Positions 24,511-31,231 of a stretch of 31,231 bases of DNA are shown one piece after another. Source of the stretch: JAZUOT01 sp045604805 (GTDB taxonomy: Bacteria; Bacillota; Clostridia; Oscillospirales; Acutalibacteraceae); assembly GCA_045604805.1 (NCBI GenBank), contig JAZUOT010000054.1:1-31231 (forward strand), in the 5' to 3' direction. The notes beneath the pieces were generated by a model. That model did no database searches and had not been told where the DNA came from. It was given only the letters and a program-made list of their open reading frames with translations. The translations under genes were made by a program, and so were the position numbers. Each line of letters starts with the position of its first letter. The first letter of the stretch is position 1.

Positions 24511-25385
24511 GCAATTCATTTAACATACAATGGTATCCGGGGCATATGAAAAAAGCTAAAATTAGCTTAATAGAGTATATAAGACTTGTGGACGCTACCG
24601 TTGAAATTAGAGATGCTAGGATCCCGCTTAGTTCTTGCAATCCGGATGTTGATGACATAATAAGTAGAAAAAAGAGAATAATTTTACTAAATAAGTGTGA
24701 TCTTTCTGATAGCACCCAAAATAAAAAATGGGTGCATTTTTTTAAGCAAAAAGGGCTTTTAGCTTTAGAAACGAATTGCAAAAGTGGTTATGGTTTAAAC
24801 AAATTTTCGAGTAAAGTTCAATCTTATCTCGCTAGTGATATAAACAAATTGCGGGAAAAGGGTATCAGAAATAAAAAAATTAAACTCCTTATTGTTGGTA
24901 TACCTAATGTTGGAAAATCTTCGTTTATAAATAGAATATCAAAAAATTCTAAAGCTAAAGTGGAAAATCGCCCTGGTGTAACTAGACAAAATCAATGGTA
25001 TACAGTGGATAACACATTAGAACTTTTGGATACTCCTGGTGTTCTGTGGCCAAAATTTGAAGATAAGTTAGTTTCAGAAAATTTAGCATTTACAGGCTGT
25101 ATAAAAGATGAAATACTGGATAATTGTGCACTTGCTTCGGTGCTATTAGAACGCTTAAAAGAAAAATACGTGAAGTTTATATGCAATAGATATAATTTAA
25201 AACAACCTCAGATTGAAGATCTACTAGGATATGACATGCTGGCAGAAATATGTAAAAGTCGATCCATGCTAAAATCTGGCGGAGAAATAGATATAGACAG
25301 AGCAGCCAATACTATCCTTCGAGAGTTTCGCGAAGGAAAACTAGGTAAGATAACATTGGAAACAATTCCGGGGGAATTAGAATAA
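24507..25385 (+). CDS. rbgA: Ribosome biogenesis GTPase RbgA (YlqF)
   Basis: 292-aa circularly permuted GTPase needed for late assembly of the 50S subunit. The order of motifs is the permuted one: N-terminal WYPGHMKKAK, then G4 (NKCD, residues 62-65 counting from the upstream GTG), G1 GIPNVGKSS (about 131-139) and G3 DTPGVLWP (about 175-182). A C-terminal RNA-binding (ANTAR-like) region follows. The ATG at 24507 overlaps the lepB stop; an in-frame GTG at 24489 would need 18 bp more inside lepB and lacks support. It overlaps rnhB by one base at its own stop. Confidence 0.95.
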   Translation: MSNSFNIQWYPGHMKKAKISLIEYIRLVDATVEIRDARIPLSSCNPDVDDIISRKKRIILLNKCDLSDSTQNKKWVHFFKQKGLLALETNCKSGYGLNKFSSKVQSYLASDINKLREKGIRNKKIKLLIVGIPNVGKSSFINRISKNSKAKVENRPGVTRQNQWYTVDNTLELLDTPGVLWPKFEDKLVSENLAFTGCIKDEILDNCALASVLLERLKEKYVKFICNRYNLKQPQIEDLLGYDMLAEICKSRSMLKSGGEIDIDRAANTILREFREGKLGKITLETIPGELE

Positions 25386-25996
25386 TGGATTGGTTGCAAC
25401 TAGAAAACGATGCTAAAGATAGTGGCTATTGTGCAGTCTGTGGCGTAGATGAGGCTGGTAGAGGCCCTTTGGCTGGACCTGTTTTTGCAGCGGCAGTCAT
25501 TTTCCCGCAAGGAAAAATGATAGAAGGCATTAATGATTCAAAAAAACTGAGTCCACGAAAACGTGAAAAACTTTTTGATATTATAAAAGAAGAAGCTGTA
25601 AGTTTTAGTATAGCCTCCGTTGACGAAAAAACGATAGATAGGATAAACATTTTGCAGGCAACTCATTTGGCAATGCAAAAAGCTATAAACGGTTTAGAAA
25701 TTCAAGCAGACATGGCCCTGATAGATGGCAATAATCTACCAAAACTAGATATACCTGCAAAGAGCATAGTGAAAGGTGACACCTTATCATTATCTATAGC
25801 CGCAGCATCAATACTTGCAAAAGTTTCAAGAGATAGATTTATGATAAAAATGTCAGAAAAATTCCCAGAATATTGTTTCGAAAAACATAAGGGTTACGGC
25901 ACAAAACTTCACTACGAAATGCTAAAAAAATTCGGACCCAGTGATATACATCGTATGAGCTTTATTAAAAAAATCGTAAGCAAACAAACTCTTTAA
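25385..25996 (+). CDS. rnhB: Ribonuclease HII
   Basis: 203-aa enzyme cutting RNA in RNA-DNA hybrids and single ribonucleotides in DNA. The first acidic pair is in CGVDEAGRGPLAGP (Asp22, Glu23), a further Asp is in MALIDGN, and the family block SLSIAAASILAKVSRDRFM precedes the last. The C-terminal HKGYGTKLHYEML helix is also present. The start codon shares a base with the rbgA stop (TAATG), so translation is coupled. It converges with GG-leader gene 4; no strong terminator was found in the 130 bp between them. Confidence 0.96.
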   Translation: MDWLQLENDAKDSGYCAVCGVDEAGRGPLAGPVFAAAVIFPQGKMIEGINDSKKLSPRKREKLFDIIKEEAVSFSIASVDEKTIDRINILQATHLAMQKAINGLEIQADMALIDGNNLPKLDIPAKSIVKGDTLSLSIAAASILAKVSRDRFMIKMSEKFPEYCFEKHKGYGTKLHYEMLKKFGPSDIHRMSFIKKIVSKQTL

Positions 25997-26126
25997 AGCA
26001 TTTGTACTCTTTAAATTAATTTAGATACAATGATATATTAATAGGAATATTTTAGTAAAATGCCTCCATAATAACATTCAATGACCATCTATTGCAATGA
26101 TGATTAACTCAGAAATTCCATTAATT

Positions 26127-28043
26127 TTAAAGAGAACTTTCTGCTGATATTTGTGTAGGTGTAGGTGTATTTGCGTCAGCTCCGTTTCTCCCATCAATCT
26201 TAGCCACAAAGTTTTGATATTCGGGAGAGGAAGAGAGCCCTTCTCTACACCATTCAGCCTGTCTGTTTAGGTCTTTCAGTAACTTTTCTTTGTCAAAAGA
26301 AGTTGCAACATCTTCAAGGGTTTCAGCGGCGTACAAGCAATAAACTGTAAGTCGGAGTACACCCCCTATATCATCATCAATAGTGAGTGCTAATTCAATT
26401 AATTCCGTAGCAGCAGTAGCAAGTTCATTTCCTTGAGCAACATCTTTCCTTATTATATGGGACATTGCATTAATAATTAAGTTCTTTCGTTCTCTGGCTT
26501 GATCTGTTGTTTGTAATGCTTTATAAAGCAGTTCTTTGGGATTTGCTGTTGTCTTAATTTCATCAATAAACTTCTGCCGTCTAATTTTTTCTGGGGTGGG
26601 CGCAGGCACAACACCACACGCAGGCGCATCTGAAATCTTAGACGCAGTCTTATACATCATCTCAAACACAGCACCACACGCAGCCTCAACCGCAGCCGCA
26701 ACCTCATCTAAAATCTTAGGCGCAGCCACACAACGCGCCTTCGCCTTAGCAAACTTCCTCACCTTAATATGAACAATAGTACGCAAAACCTCATAAAGAG
26801 CAGGCTGAGCCTCCTCATTCTCAATACCAGGCAGAACTTTCTTAAGAGCAGACTGAAGTTCCTTATTCTCAAGAACACTCCGAACACACGCATCATCTTT
26901 AGCAAAGAGAGCCTCATCATAAACAGACCAAGCCTTCTTAACATCAGACCAAGCCTCCTCAACAACAGAGCGAATCTTCTCATCCTTAATAGCAGAAAAA
27001 TTCTTCTCAATATCAAGGCAAGCCTCACCATAAGCAGAGCAAGTCTTCTTAATAGGAAGCCAATCACACGCAAACTCAGACCAAATCTTCTCAACAGCAG
27101 AGCGAATCTTCTCATCCTTAATGTCAGAAAAATTCCCCTTAATATTACGGCAAGCCTCACCATAAGCAGGCAAAGCTCCATTAACAGCAGACCGAACCTC
27201 AGCATCATTAATACTAGTCAGAAGCTTATCAAAATTAGACCTAGCCTTAATATAATCAGCTCCAGCCTTCCCAATAGCAGTGTAACACCACTCATACTTA
27301 CACTCAGGACCAAGATTGCTCTCATCATAATCAGCAGACACAGCCTCATCAAGAGCAGACTGAAGTTCCTTATTCCCAAGAACACTCTGAACATGCACAT
27401 CATTAGAATCAGGCAAAACCTTTTTGATAATATGAAACAAAACCTCCTCATCATTAGGAGCATGATCCTCCTCTACTGATTCCATTGCTAAGTCACCTGG
27501 TTTTTCATGATGGATTCCTTCGTTTTCAACTCCGTCGCCCTTACTCTCTGGAACAACAGCAACAACCTCATCGGACTCGGTTTTTTGTACATCTGATTCT
27601 TCATTGGAGCTTCTTTCTTCTGGACTTACCGCTGGTACCTGTGCAGGCGTCTCTGCAGCGCTATCTAGCTCCATTGGTAAGTCATCTAGTTTTTCAGGAT
27701 GGCTTTCTTCTTCAACTTTTGCACCGATATTCTGTGATGAGTCTCCTAAGTCTTTAATTCCTACAGGAGGAATGCCCCCCCCTAGCGTTTGTTCTTCCTT
27801 TTTCTTTTTCTTTTTCTCCTCCCCTTCATATTGCCTCATTCTCTTCATCCCCCCAGCAACCTTCTCCAGCTGCTCCATACCAAGACATGATGAATGTCCA
27901 GAATTTTTGTTAAGGCTTTGTTTTATTTCCTCTAATTCGCTTTCGCTTATTTCTATCCCTAAGGCCTTTAGCCTTTCCATAGCTTCCTCTTTATCTCTAC
28001 AGTCTACAAGATATCTTAGCTTATCTTTTGTATTTTGAATCAT
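26127..28043 (-). CDS. Large double-glycine-leader protein 4
   Basis: 638-aa protein. The ATG at 28043 follows GAGAGGGG and gives the family start MIQNTKDKLRYL, rather than the earlier ATG at 28058. The leader (1-65) has DCRDKEEAMERL and ends GMEQLEKVAGG; the basic MKRMRQYEGEEKKKKKKEE follows. Next comes an acidic Pro/Glu/Ser linker (about 85-185). A helical region then holds repeats around SAYGEAC, NFSAIKDEKIRS and ENKELQSAL, each present two or more times. A C-terminal domain (about 492-638, from FIDEIKTTANPKELL) is almost identical to part of protein 6. No known domain is recognised. The promoter region is shared with gene 3. Likely exported (inference). Confidence 0.82.
   Translation of the reverse strand: MIQNTKDKLRYLVDCRDKEEAMERLKALGIEISESELEEIKQSLNKNSGHSSCLGMEQLEKVAGGMKRMRQYEGEEKKKKKKEEQTLGGGIPPVGIKDLGDSSQNIGAKVEEESHPEKLDDLPMELDSAAETPAQVPAVSPEERSSNEESDVQKTESDEVVAVVPESKGDGVENEGIHHEKPGDLAMESVEEDHAPNDEEVLFHIIKKVLPDSNDVHVQSVLGNKELQSALDEAVSADYDESNLGPECKYEWCYTAIGKAGADYIKARSNFDKLLTSINDAEVRSAVNGALPAYGEACRNIKGNFSDIKDEKIRSAVEKIWSEFACDWLPIKKTCSAYGEACLDIEKNFSAIKDEKIRSVVEEAWSDVKKAWSVYDEALFAKDDACVRSVLENKELQSALKKVLPGIENEEAQPALYEVLRTIVHIKVRKFAKAKARCVAAPKILDEVAAAVEAACGAVFEMMYKTASKISDAPACGVVPAPTPEKIRRQKFIDEIKTTANPKELLYKALQTTDQARERKNLIINAMSHIIRKDVAQGNELATAATELIELALTIDDDIGGVLRLTVYCLYAAETLEDVATSFDKEKLLKDLNRQAEWCREGLSSSPEYQNFVAKIDGRNGADANTPTPTQISAESSL
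26167..26573. repeat. 407-bp direct repeat, copy in GG-leader gene 4
   Basis: 26167-26573 matches 30502-30908 at the same length, with high identity by eye (long runs such as GCGTCAGCTCCGTTTCTCCC are exact). It encodes the FIDEIKTTANPKELL to AKIDGRNGADANT domain in both genes. Confidence 0.85.
27849..28030. repeat. Leader-coding repeat, copy in GG-leader gene 4
   Basis: The leader-coding region 27849-28030 is nearly identical to 29639-29820 of gene 5 (for example CCCAGCAACCTTCTCCAGCT and GACATGATGAATGTCCAGAA). The similarity is at DNA level, so the copy is recent. Confidence 0.85.
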
Positions 28044-28092
28044 AGTAACCCCTCTCATTCTTTATGATATACATCAAAACCAACCATTTTTA

Positions 28093-28121
28093 ATGGTACT
28101 ACGACTAGCAATACCAGTCAA
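28093..28121 (-). promoter_or_regulatory. Promoter of GG-leader gene 4
   Basis: Minus strand TTGACT (28121-28116), 17-bp spacer, TACCAT (28098-28093). The following leader DNA (ATTAAAAATG, later ATATCA and the ribosome-binding site) aligns with the region before gene 3. Confidence 0.65.
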
Positions 28122-28227
28122 GTCAAGAGAAAAAGAAGAAGGATAAGTGAAAGTAGGAAAAACAGCGTTTTAATTTCTAGATTTTAGTCTATTGATACAG
28201 GGGTGGCTCTTTAATTTCTGCTTGGCT

Positions 28228-29835
28228 CTATGCGCGGCGGCTATGTAGTAGACTTTCGACGGCTCTGCGATACTCTTCGGCTTTTCTGCGATGCTCTTCG
28301 GCTTTTCTGCGATGCTCTTCGGCGTCTTCCTTCTTTCCCGCCTGTTCGAAATGCCATGCGGCGGCTGAGTATTCCATTTCGGCGGCTGCATTACATTCAG
28401 CCACTTCGAATTGCGGTACGACGTCTGAGTATATCCATGCGGCGGCTGAGTGTGCCATTGCGGCGGCTAAGTGTGCCATTTTGGCGGCTACAAGATCTCC
28501 TTTCTGTTCTAATAGCTTTGCGACGGCTAAGTATACTTCTGCAGCGGCTTTGTATTGCGCTACGGCGGATATAAAATCTTTTTTCTGTTCAAATTGCTTT
28601 GCGGCGTCTATGAGCAGCTCTGCGGCGATTGAGTTTTTCTCTGCGGCGGATTTGAGTTGCTCTGCGACAGATTCATGATCTCCTATCAATACGAGTAGAG
28701 CTACGGCGTCTCCGAGTCGCATTGCGGCAACTTCGAGTTGCGCTGAGGCGGATATAAAATCTTTTGCCTGTTCGGATTGCCTTGCGGTGGCTATGAGTTT
28801 CTCTGCGGCGGTTGAGTTTTGATCTGCGGCGATTTTGTGTTGCTCTATGGCCATTCTGTAATACTTTAAGGCGTCTTCATGTTTTCCTTCCCTTTCTAAT
28901 TGCGCTGCGGCGGTTGAGTATAGATTTGCGGCGATTGAGTTTTTCTCTGCGGCGTCTGTATTTTCTCCTATATCTCCGCATAGCTTTGCGACGATTGAGT
29001 TTTGCTCTGCGGAGCCTATAAAATCTTTTTTAAAGTTTAATAGACTTGCAGCACATCTGCGTTCATATGCGGAAACTTCATTCTTTCCTTCCTCTTCAAA
29101 TGCCTCTGCGGCTAATATGTGATACTTTATGGCGTCGTCATTCTTTCCTACATCTCCGCATAGCTTTGCGGCGGCTGAGTATCGCGCTGCGACGTCTTCA
29201 TTCTTTCCTAGCTGTTTGAATAGCTTTGCGGCCTCTACGTTTCGCGCTGCAGCGTTTAATAATTGCCATTCGGCTTCTATGAGATTTCCTCCCCTTCTGT
29301 ATATCCTTGCGGAGATTGAGTTTTGCTCTGCAGCGAATATGAGTTTCTCTGCGGAGTCTATAAGATTGTCTCCCAGTTCTGATTGCCTTGCGTCGGCTCT
29401 GTGTCGCTCTGCGGTGGTTGAGTGTCGCTCTGCGGTGTATTCCTGATTTTCTTCCTCTCCGAATAGCATTACAGCGACTACACGATTTCCATCCTGTTCT
29501 GGAATTTCTGCTAATACTTGTACAGGCATCTTTTCAGCTTCACCACCGATATTCTGTGATGAGTCTCCTAAGTCTGGAGCACCCCCCCACGGCGGCGTTT
29601 TTTCTATATTTTCATTTTCCTTTTGCTCACGTTTCTTCATTCCCCCAGCAACCTTCTCCAGCTGCTCCATACCAAGACATGATGAATGTCCAGAATTTTC
29701 GTTAAGACTTTGTTTTATTTCTTCCAGTTCGCTTTCGCTTATCTCTATCCCTAAGGCTTTTAGCTTTTCCATAGATTCTTCTTTATCTCTACAGTCTACA
29801 AGATATCCCAGTTTGCTTTTCGTTCCTTTAGGCAC
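28228..29835 (-). CDS. Large double-glycine-leader protein 5, Ala-rich helical repeats
   Basis: 535-aa protein. The GTG at 29835 is preferred because AAAGGAGAGG lies five bases upstream and the start then aligns with proteins 3 and 4 (PKGTKSKLGYLVDC). The leader (1-65) ends GMEQLEKVAGG and is followed by the basic MKKREQKENE. A short linker shares DLGDSSQNIG with protein 4. About 400 residues of Ala-rich amphipathic helices follow, with recurring patterns such as AAEKNSIAA, KDFISA-AQ and EEGKNEDA. They are TPR/SNAP-like by pattern and similar in style to protein 3. The C-terminus has a tandem EEHRRKA repeat. The 3' flank (agccaagcagaaattaaag) matches the flank of gene 3. No catalytic motif was seen. 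Likely secreted (inference). Confidence 0.82.
   Translation of the reverse strand: MPKGTKSKLGYLVDCRDKEESMEKLKALGIEISESELEEIKQSLNENSGHSSCLGMEQLEKVAGGMKKREQKENENIEKTPPWGGAPDLGDSSQNIGGEAEKMPVQVLAEIPEQDGNRVVAVMLFGEEENQEYTAERHSTTAERHRADARQSELGDNLIDSAEKLIFAAEQNSISARIYRRGGNLIEAEWQLLNAAARNVEAAKLFKQLGKNEDVAARYSAAAKLCGDVGKNDDAIKYHILAAEAFEEEGKNEVSAYERRCAASLLNFKKDFIGSAEQNSIVAKLCGDIGENTDAAEKNSIAANLYSTAAAQLEREGKHEDALKYYRMAIEQHKIAADQNSTAAEKLIATARQSEQAKDFISASAQLEVAAMRLGDAVALLVLIGDHESVAEQLKSAAEKNSIAAELLIDAAKQFEQKKDFISAVAQYKAAAEVYLAVAKLLEQKGDLVAAKMAHLAAAMAHSAAAWIYSDVVPQFEVAECNAAAEMEYSAAAWHFEQAGKKEDAEEHRRKAEEHRRKAEEYRRAVESLLHSRRA
28270..28330 (-). repeat. 21-bp tandem repeat at the 3' end of gene 5
   Basis: The plus-strand unit TCTTCGGCTTTTCTGCGATG and its variants occur about three times, encoding EEHRRKA, EEHRRKA and EEYRRAV at the protein's C-terminus. 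Confidence 0.75.
29639..29820. repeat. Leader-coding repeat, copy in GG-leader gene 5
   Basis: Partner of 27849-28030. The near identity at DNA level, against only family-level similarity elsewhere, points to recent duplication or gene conversion of the leader. Confidence 0.85.
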
Positions 29836-29876
29836 AATAACCTCTCCTTTTAACATTTAATATACAAAAACCGTAT

Positions 29877-29908
29877 TTTATGGTATATCACCATACCATA
29901 AAAATCAA
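29877..29908 (-). promoter_or_regulatory. Promoter of GG-leader gene 5 with dyad over the spacer/-10
   Basis: Minus strand TTGATT (29908-29903), 17-bp spacer, TACCAT (29885-29880). A perfect 10-bp inverted repeat (TTTATGGTAT at 29877-29886, ATACCATAAA at 29893-29902) fills the spacer and covers the -10, as a repressor operator would. Confidence 0.6.
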
Positions 29909-29956
29909 GGATTATATTGGAACTTTTTTATTTGCAGTTTTCCTTCGCATAAAACA

Positions 29957-29994
29957 AGCAGCCAGCATCGTTTCTGATGCTGGCTGCTATTTTT
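29957..29994. terminator. Terminator between GG-leader genes 6 and 5
   Basis: AGCAGCCAGCATC (29957-29969) pairs perfectly with GATGCTGGCTGCT (29976-29988) around a 6-nt loop. T-rich tracts lie on both sides. It ends gene 6 on the minus strand before the promoter of gene 5. Confidence 0.88.
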
Positions 29995-30014
29995 ATAAGT
30001 TCAAAAATACAGCA

Positions 30015-31231
30015 TTAAGTAATATTACCGGCCAAGCTGCTATCCCACTCCCATGCAAGCTCAGTCCAAAAGGCTTGAAACGCGCTAGTTTTGGTAAAGC
30101 CTTTTTCCGCACGTTCAAGAATGCTGAATACTCTCTTCTTTAAGTCCTTTTTTTCTGCAATAGAATAAATATTTTTAATAGCTTTAATAGTTTTAATACA
30201 GTATAAGGTTGCAATTGGAGCCGCAAGCAATTCTTGACCTAGTTTCATTTCTACAAACTTTAGCAAACCACAGGCCGTATTGGCGAAAGCATTTCCTAGT
30301 TCTATATCGAACCTCATTCTACGTAACATTACATCTTTGGCGCCGTCGTTTTTGATTATTTGGGGGGATTTTTGTGCAAGCACAATAAGAGATTCTTTAT
30401 TATCTCGTTCATTAGACATAGCATCCTGAAAAAAAGCACTAGGATTGCCTCTAAGCTTGTCAACCAAAGCAGAAGACACTTCATCCTCTTCCTCAGATGT
30501 AGTATTTGCGTCAGCTCCGTTTCTCCCATCAATCTTAGCCACAAAGTTTTGATATTTGAGAGAGGAAGAGAGCCCTTCTCTACACCATTCAGCCTGTCTG
30601 TTTAGGTCTTTCAGTAACTTTTCTTTCTCAAAAGAAGTTGCAACATCTTCAAGGGTTTCAGCGGCGTACAAGCGATGAACTGTAGATTTGAGTAGAGCCC
30701 CTCTACCATCATTAATATATAGTGCTAATTCAATTAATTCCGTAGCAGCAGTAGCAAGTTCATTTCCTTGAGCAGCATCTTTCCTCATTATACGGGGCAT
30801 TGCATTAATAATTAAGTTGTTTCGTTCGCTAGCTTGATCTGTTGTTTGTAATGCTTTATAAAGCAGTTCTTTGGGATTTGCTGTTGTCTTAATTTCATCA
30901 ATAAACTTATGACATTCAGTACTACTTTCTTGGGTCCTCGCCAATGTTTGCTCCGCTGTCTTTTGTTTATTAGCGTTTAAATTCGTCTGTTGAACATTAA
31001 GAGAAGATTGAATATACTTAAGAAGATCGGATTGAGACTGAGCATCATTCATAAAATGCTGAAGAATCTTAGACGGCTCCTTCTTATCCTCAGGAGCAGG
31101 ATGCTCCTCCACTGATTCCGTTGCTGAGTCTCCTAGTTTTTTGGGATGATGGAGTCCTTCATTTTTAGTTTCGTCGCCCTTATTCTCTGGAACAGCATCA
31201 GCAATCTTATCGGACTCGGTTTTTGATACAT
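30015..31231 (-). CDS. GG-leader family protein 6, N-terminus outside window
   Basis: The frame is open to the window edge, so the start and leader are not seen; 405 residues are visible. The first visible part (KTESDKIADAVPENKGDE, then SVEEHPAPEDKK) matches the linker of protein 4 (KTESDEVVAVVPESKGD, SVEEDHAPNDEE). A leader upstream is therefore expected but unproven. A domain nearly identical to the C-terminus of protein 4 follows (FIDEIKTTANPKELL to KIDGRNGADANT). A second, diverged copy of the same domain then runs to the end (NPSAFFQDAM, MRFDIELGNAFANTACGLL, FQAFWTELAWEW). Function unknown; no catalytic motif seen. A strong terminator follows. Confidence 0.8.
   Translation of the reverse strand, partial: VSKTESDKIADAVPENKGDETKNEGLHHPKKLGDSATESVEEHPAPEDKKEPSKILQHFMNDAQSQSDLLKYIQSSLNVQQTNLNANKQKTAEQTLARTQESSTECHKFIDEIKTTANPKELLYKALQTTDQASERNNLIINAMPRIMRKDAAQGNELATAATELIELALYINDGRGALLKSTVHRLYAAETLEDVATSFEKEKLLKDLNRQAEWCREGLSSSLKYQNFVAKIDGRNGADANTTSEEEDEVSSALVDKLRGNPSAFFQDAMSNERDNKESLIVLAQKSPQIIKNDGAKDVMLRRMRFDIELGNAFANTACGLLKFVEMKLGQELLAAPIATLYCIKTIKAIKNIYSIAEKKDLKKRVFSILERAEKGFTKTSAFQAFWTELAWEWDSSLAGNIT
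30502..30908. repeat. 407-bp direct repeat, copy in GG-leader gene 6
   Basis: Partner of 26167-26573; no length difference between the copies. Such nearby high-identity direct repeats can recombine, which would delete gene 5. Confidence 0.85.

Noticed and set aside
26769..27479. Long plus-strand open frame opposite GG-leader gene 4
   Set aside because: It is the antisense of a repeat-rich, codon-biased coding region, has no ribosome-binding site, and its translation is a monotonous Leu/Asn/Ser/Arg repeat mirroring gene 4.
28230..29705. Several plus-strand frames opposite gene 5
   Set aside because: All are short antisense shadows with Arg/Leu-rich repetitive text; gene 5 on the minus strand has the leader, ribosome-binding site and promoter.

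Overview
This AT-rich window comes from an endospore-forming member of the Firmicutes, most likely a clostridial lineage. The evidence is the set of sporulation genes (spmA, spmB, spoVB, sleB and a compact spoIIAA-spoIIAB-sigF operon), the rplS-lepB-rbgA-rnhB order, Shine-Dalgarno-led starts and half-size TauE/SafE transporters. The species cannot be named from the sequence alone.

Layout. 1-1.04 kb: 3' end of a surface protein with an LPXTG-like tail. 1.2-1.4 kb: tRNA-Pro(TGG). 1.6-4.3 kb: spmA-spmB facing spoVB. 4.5-6.9 kb: large GG-leader protein 1. 7.2-8.1 kb: an unrecognised two-TM protein. 8.1-9.6 kb: TauE/SafE half-proteins and sleB (minus strand). 9.8-11.2 kb: metallophosphoesterase and Fe/Mn superoxide dismutase. 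11.5-12.9 kb: spoIIA operon. 13.0-15.7 kb: GG-leader protein 2 (minus). 15.8-16.0 kb: tRNA-Met and tRNA-Glu. 16.1-17.9 kb: pgi and a small P-loop protein. 17.95-19.44 kb: a gene-poor stretch with structured-RNA-like sequence, coding remnants, tRNA-Pro(GGG) and a broken IS5-family transposase. 19.4-23.0 kb: GG-leader protein 3 with a frame-broken tail, bracketed by inverted copies of a ~65-bp repeat. 23.5-26.0 kb: rplS, lepB, rbgA, rnhB. 26.1-31.2 kb: GG-leader proteins 4, 5 and 6 in tandem on the minus strand, the last cut by the window edge.

The striking content is the GG-leader family. Five complete proteins of 535-1068 aa start with a related ~65-residue leader. It carries a CR(D/N)xxE motif near residue 15 and ends in a double-glycine site of the form EQLxxVAGG, the kind of site cleaved by C39-peptidase ABC exporters in bacteriocin and Nif11-type systems. 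The cargo is not a small peptide. It is a large, mostly alpha-helical, repeat-rich protein, in two cases TPR/SNAP-like by pattern. Most post-GG segments begin with Met and basic residues, followed by an acidic or Pro-rich linker. Each gene stands alone, with its own sigma-A-type promoter where one can be read. Promoters, leaders, linkers and C-terminal domains are visibly duplicated and reshuffled between members. A sixth member shares the linker and C-terminal domain. No exporter is encoded here, so secretion in trans by a C39-type transporter elsewhere in the genome is an inference. These could be secreted effectors or surface proteins of a host-associated spore-former.
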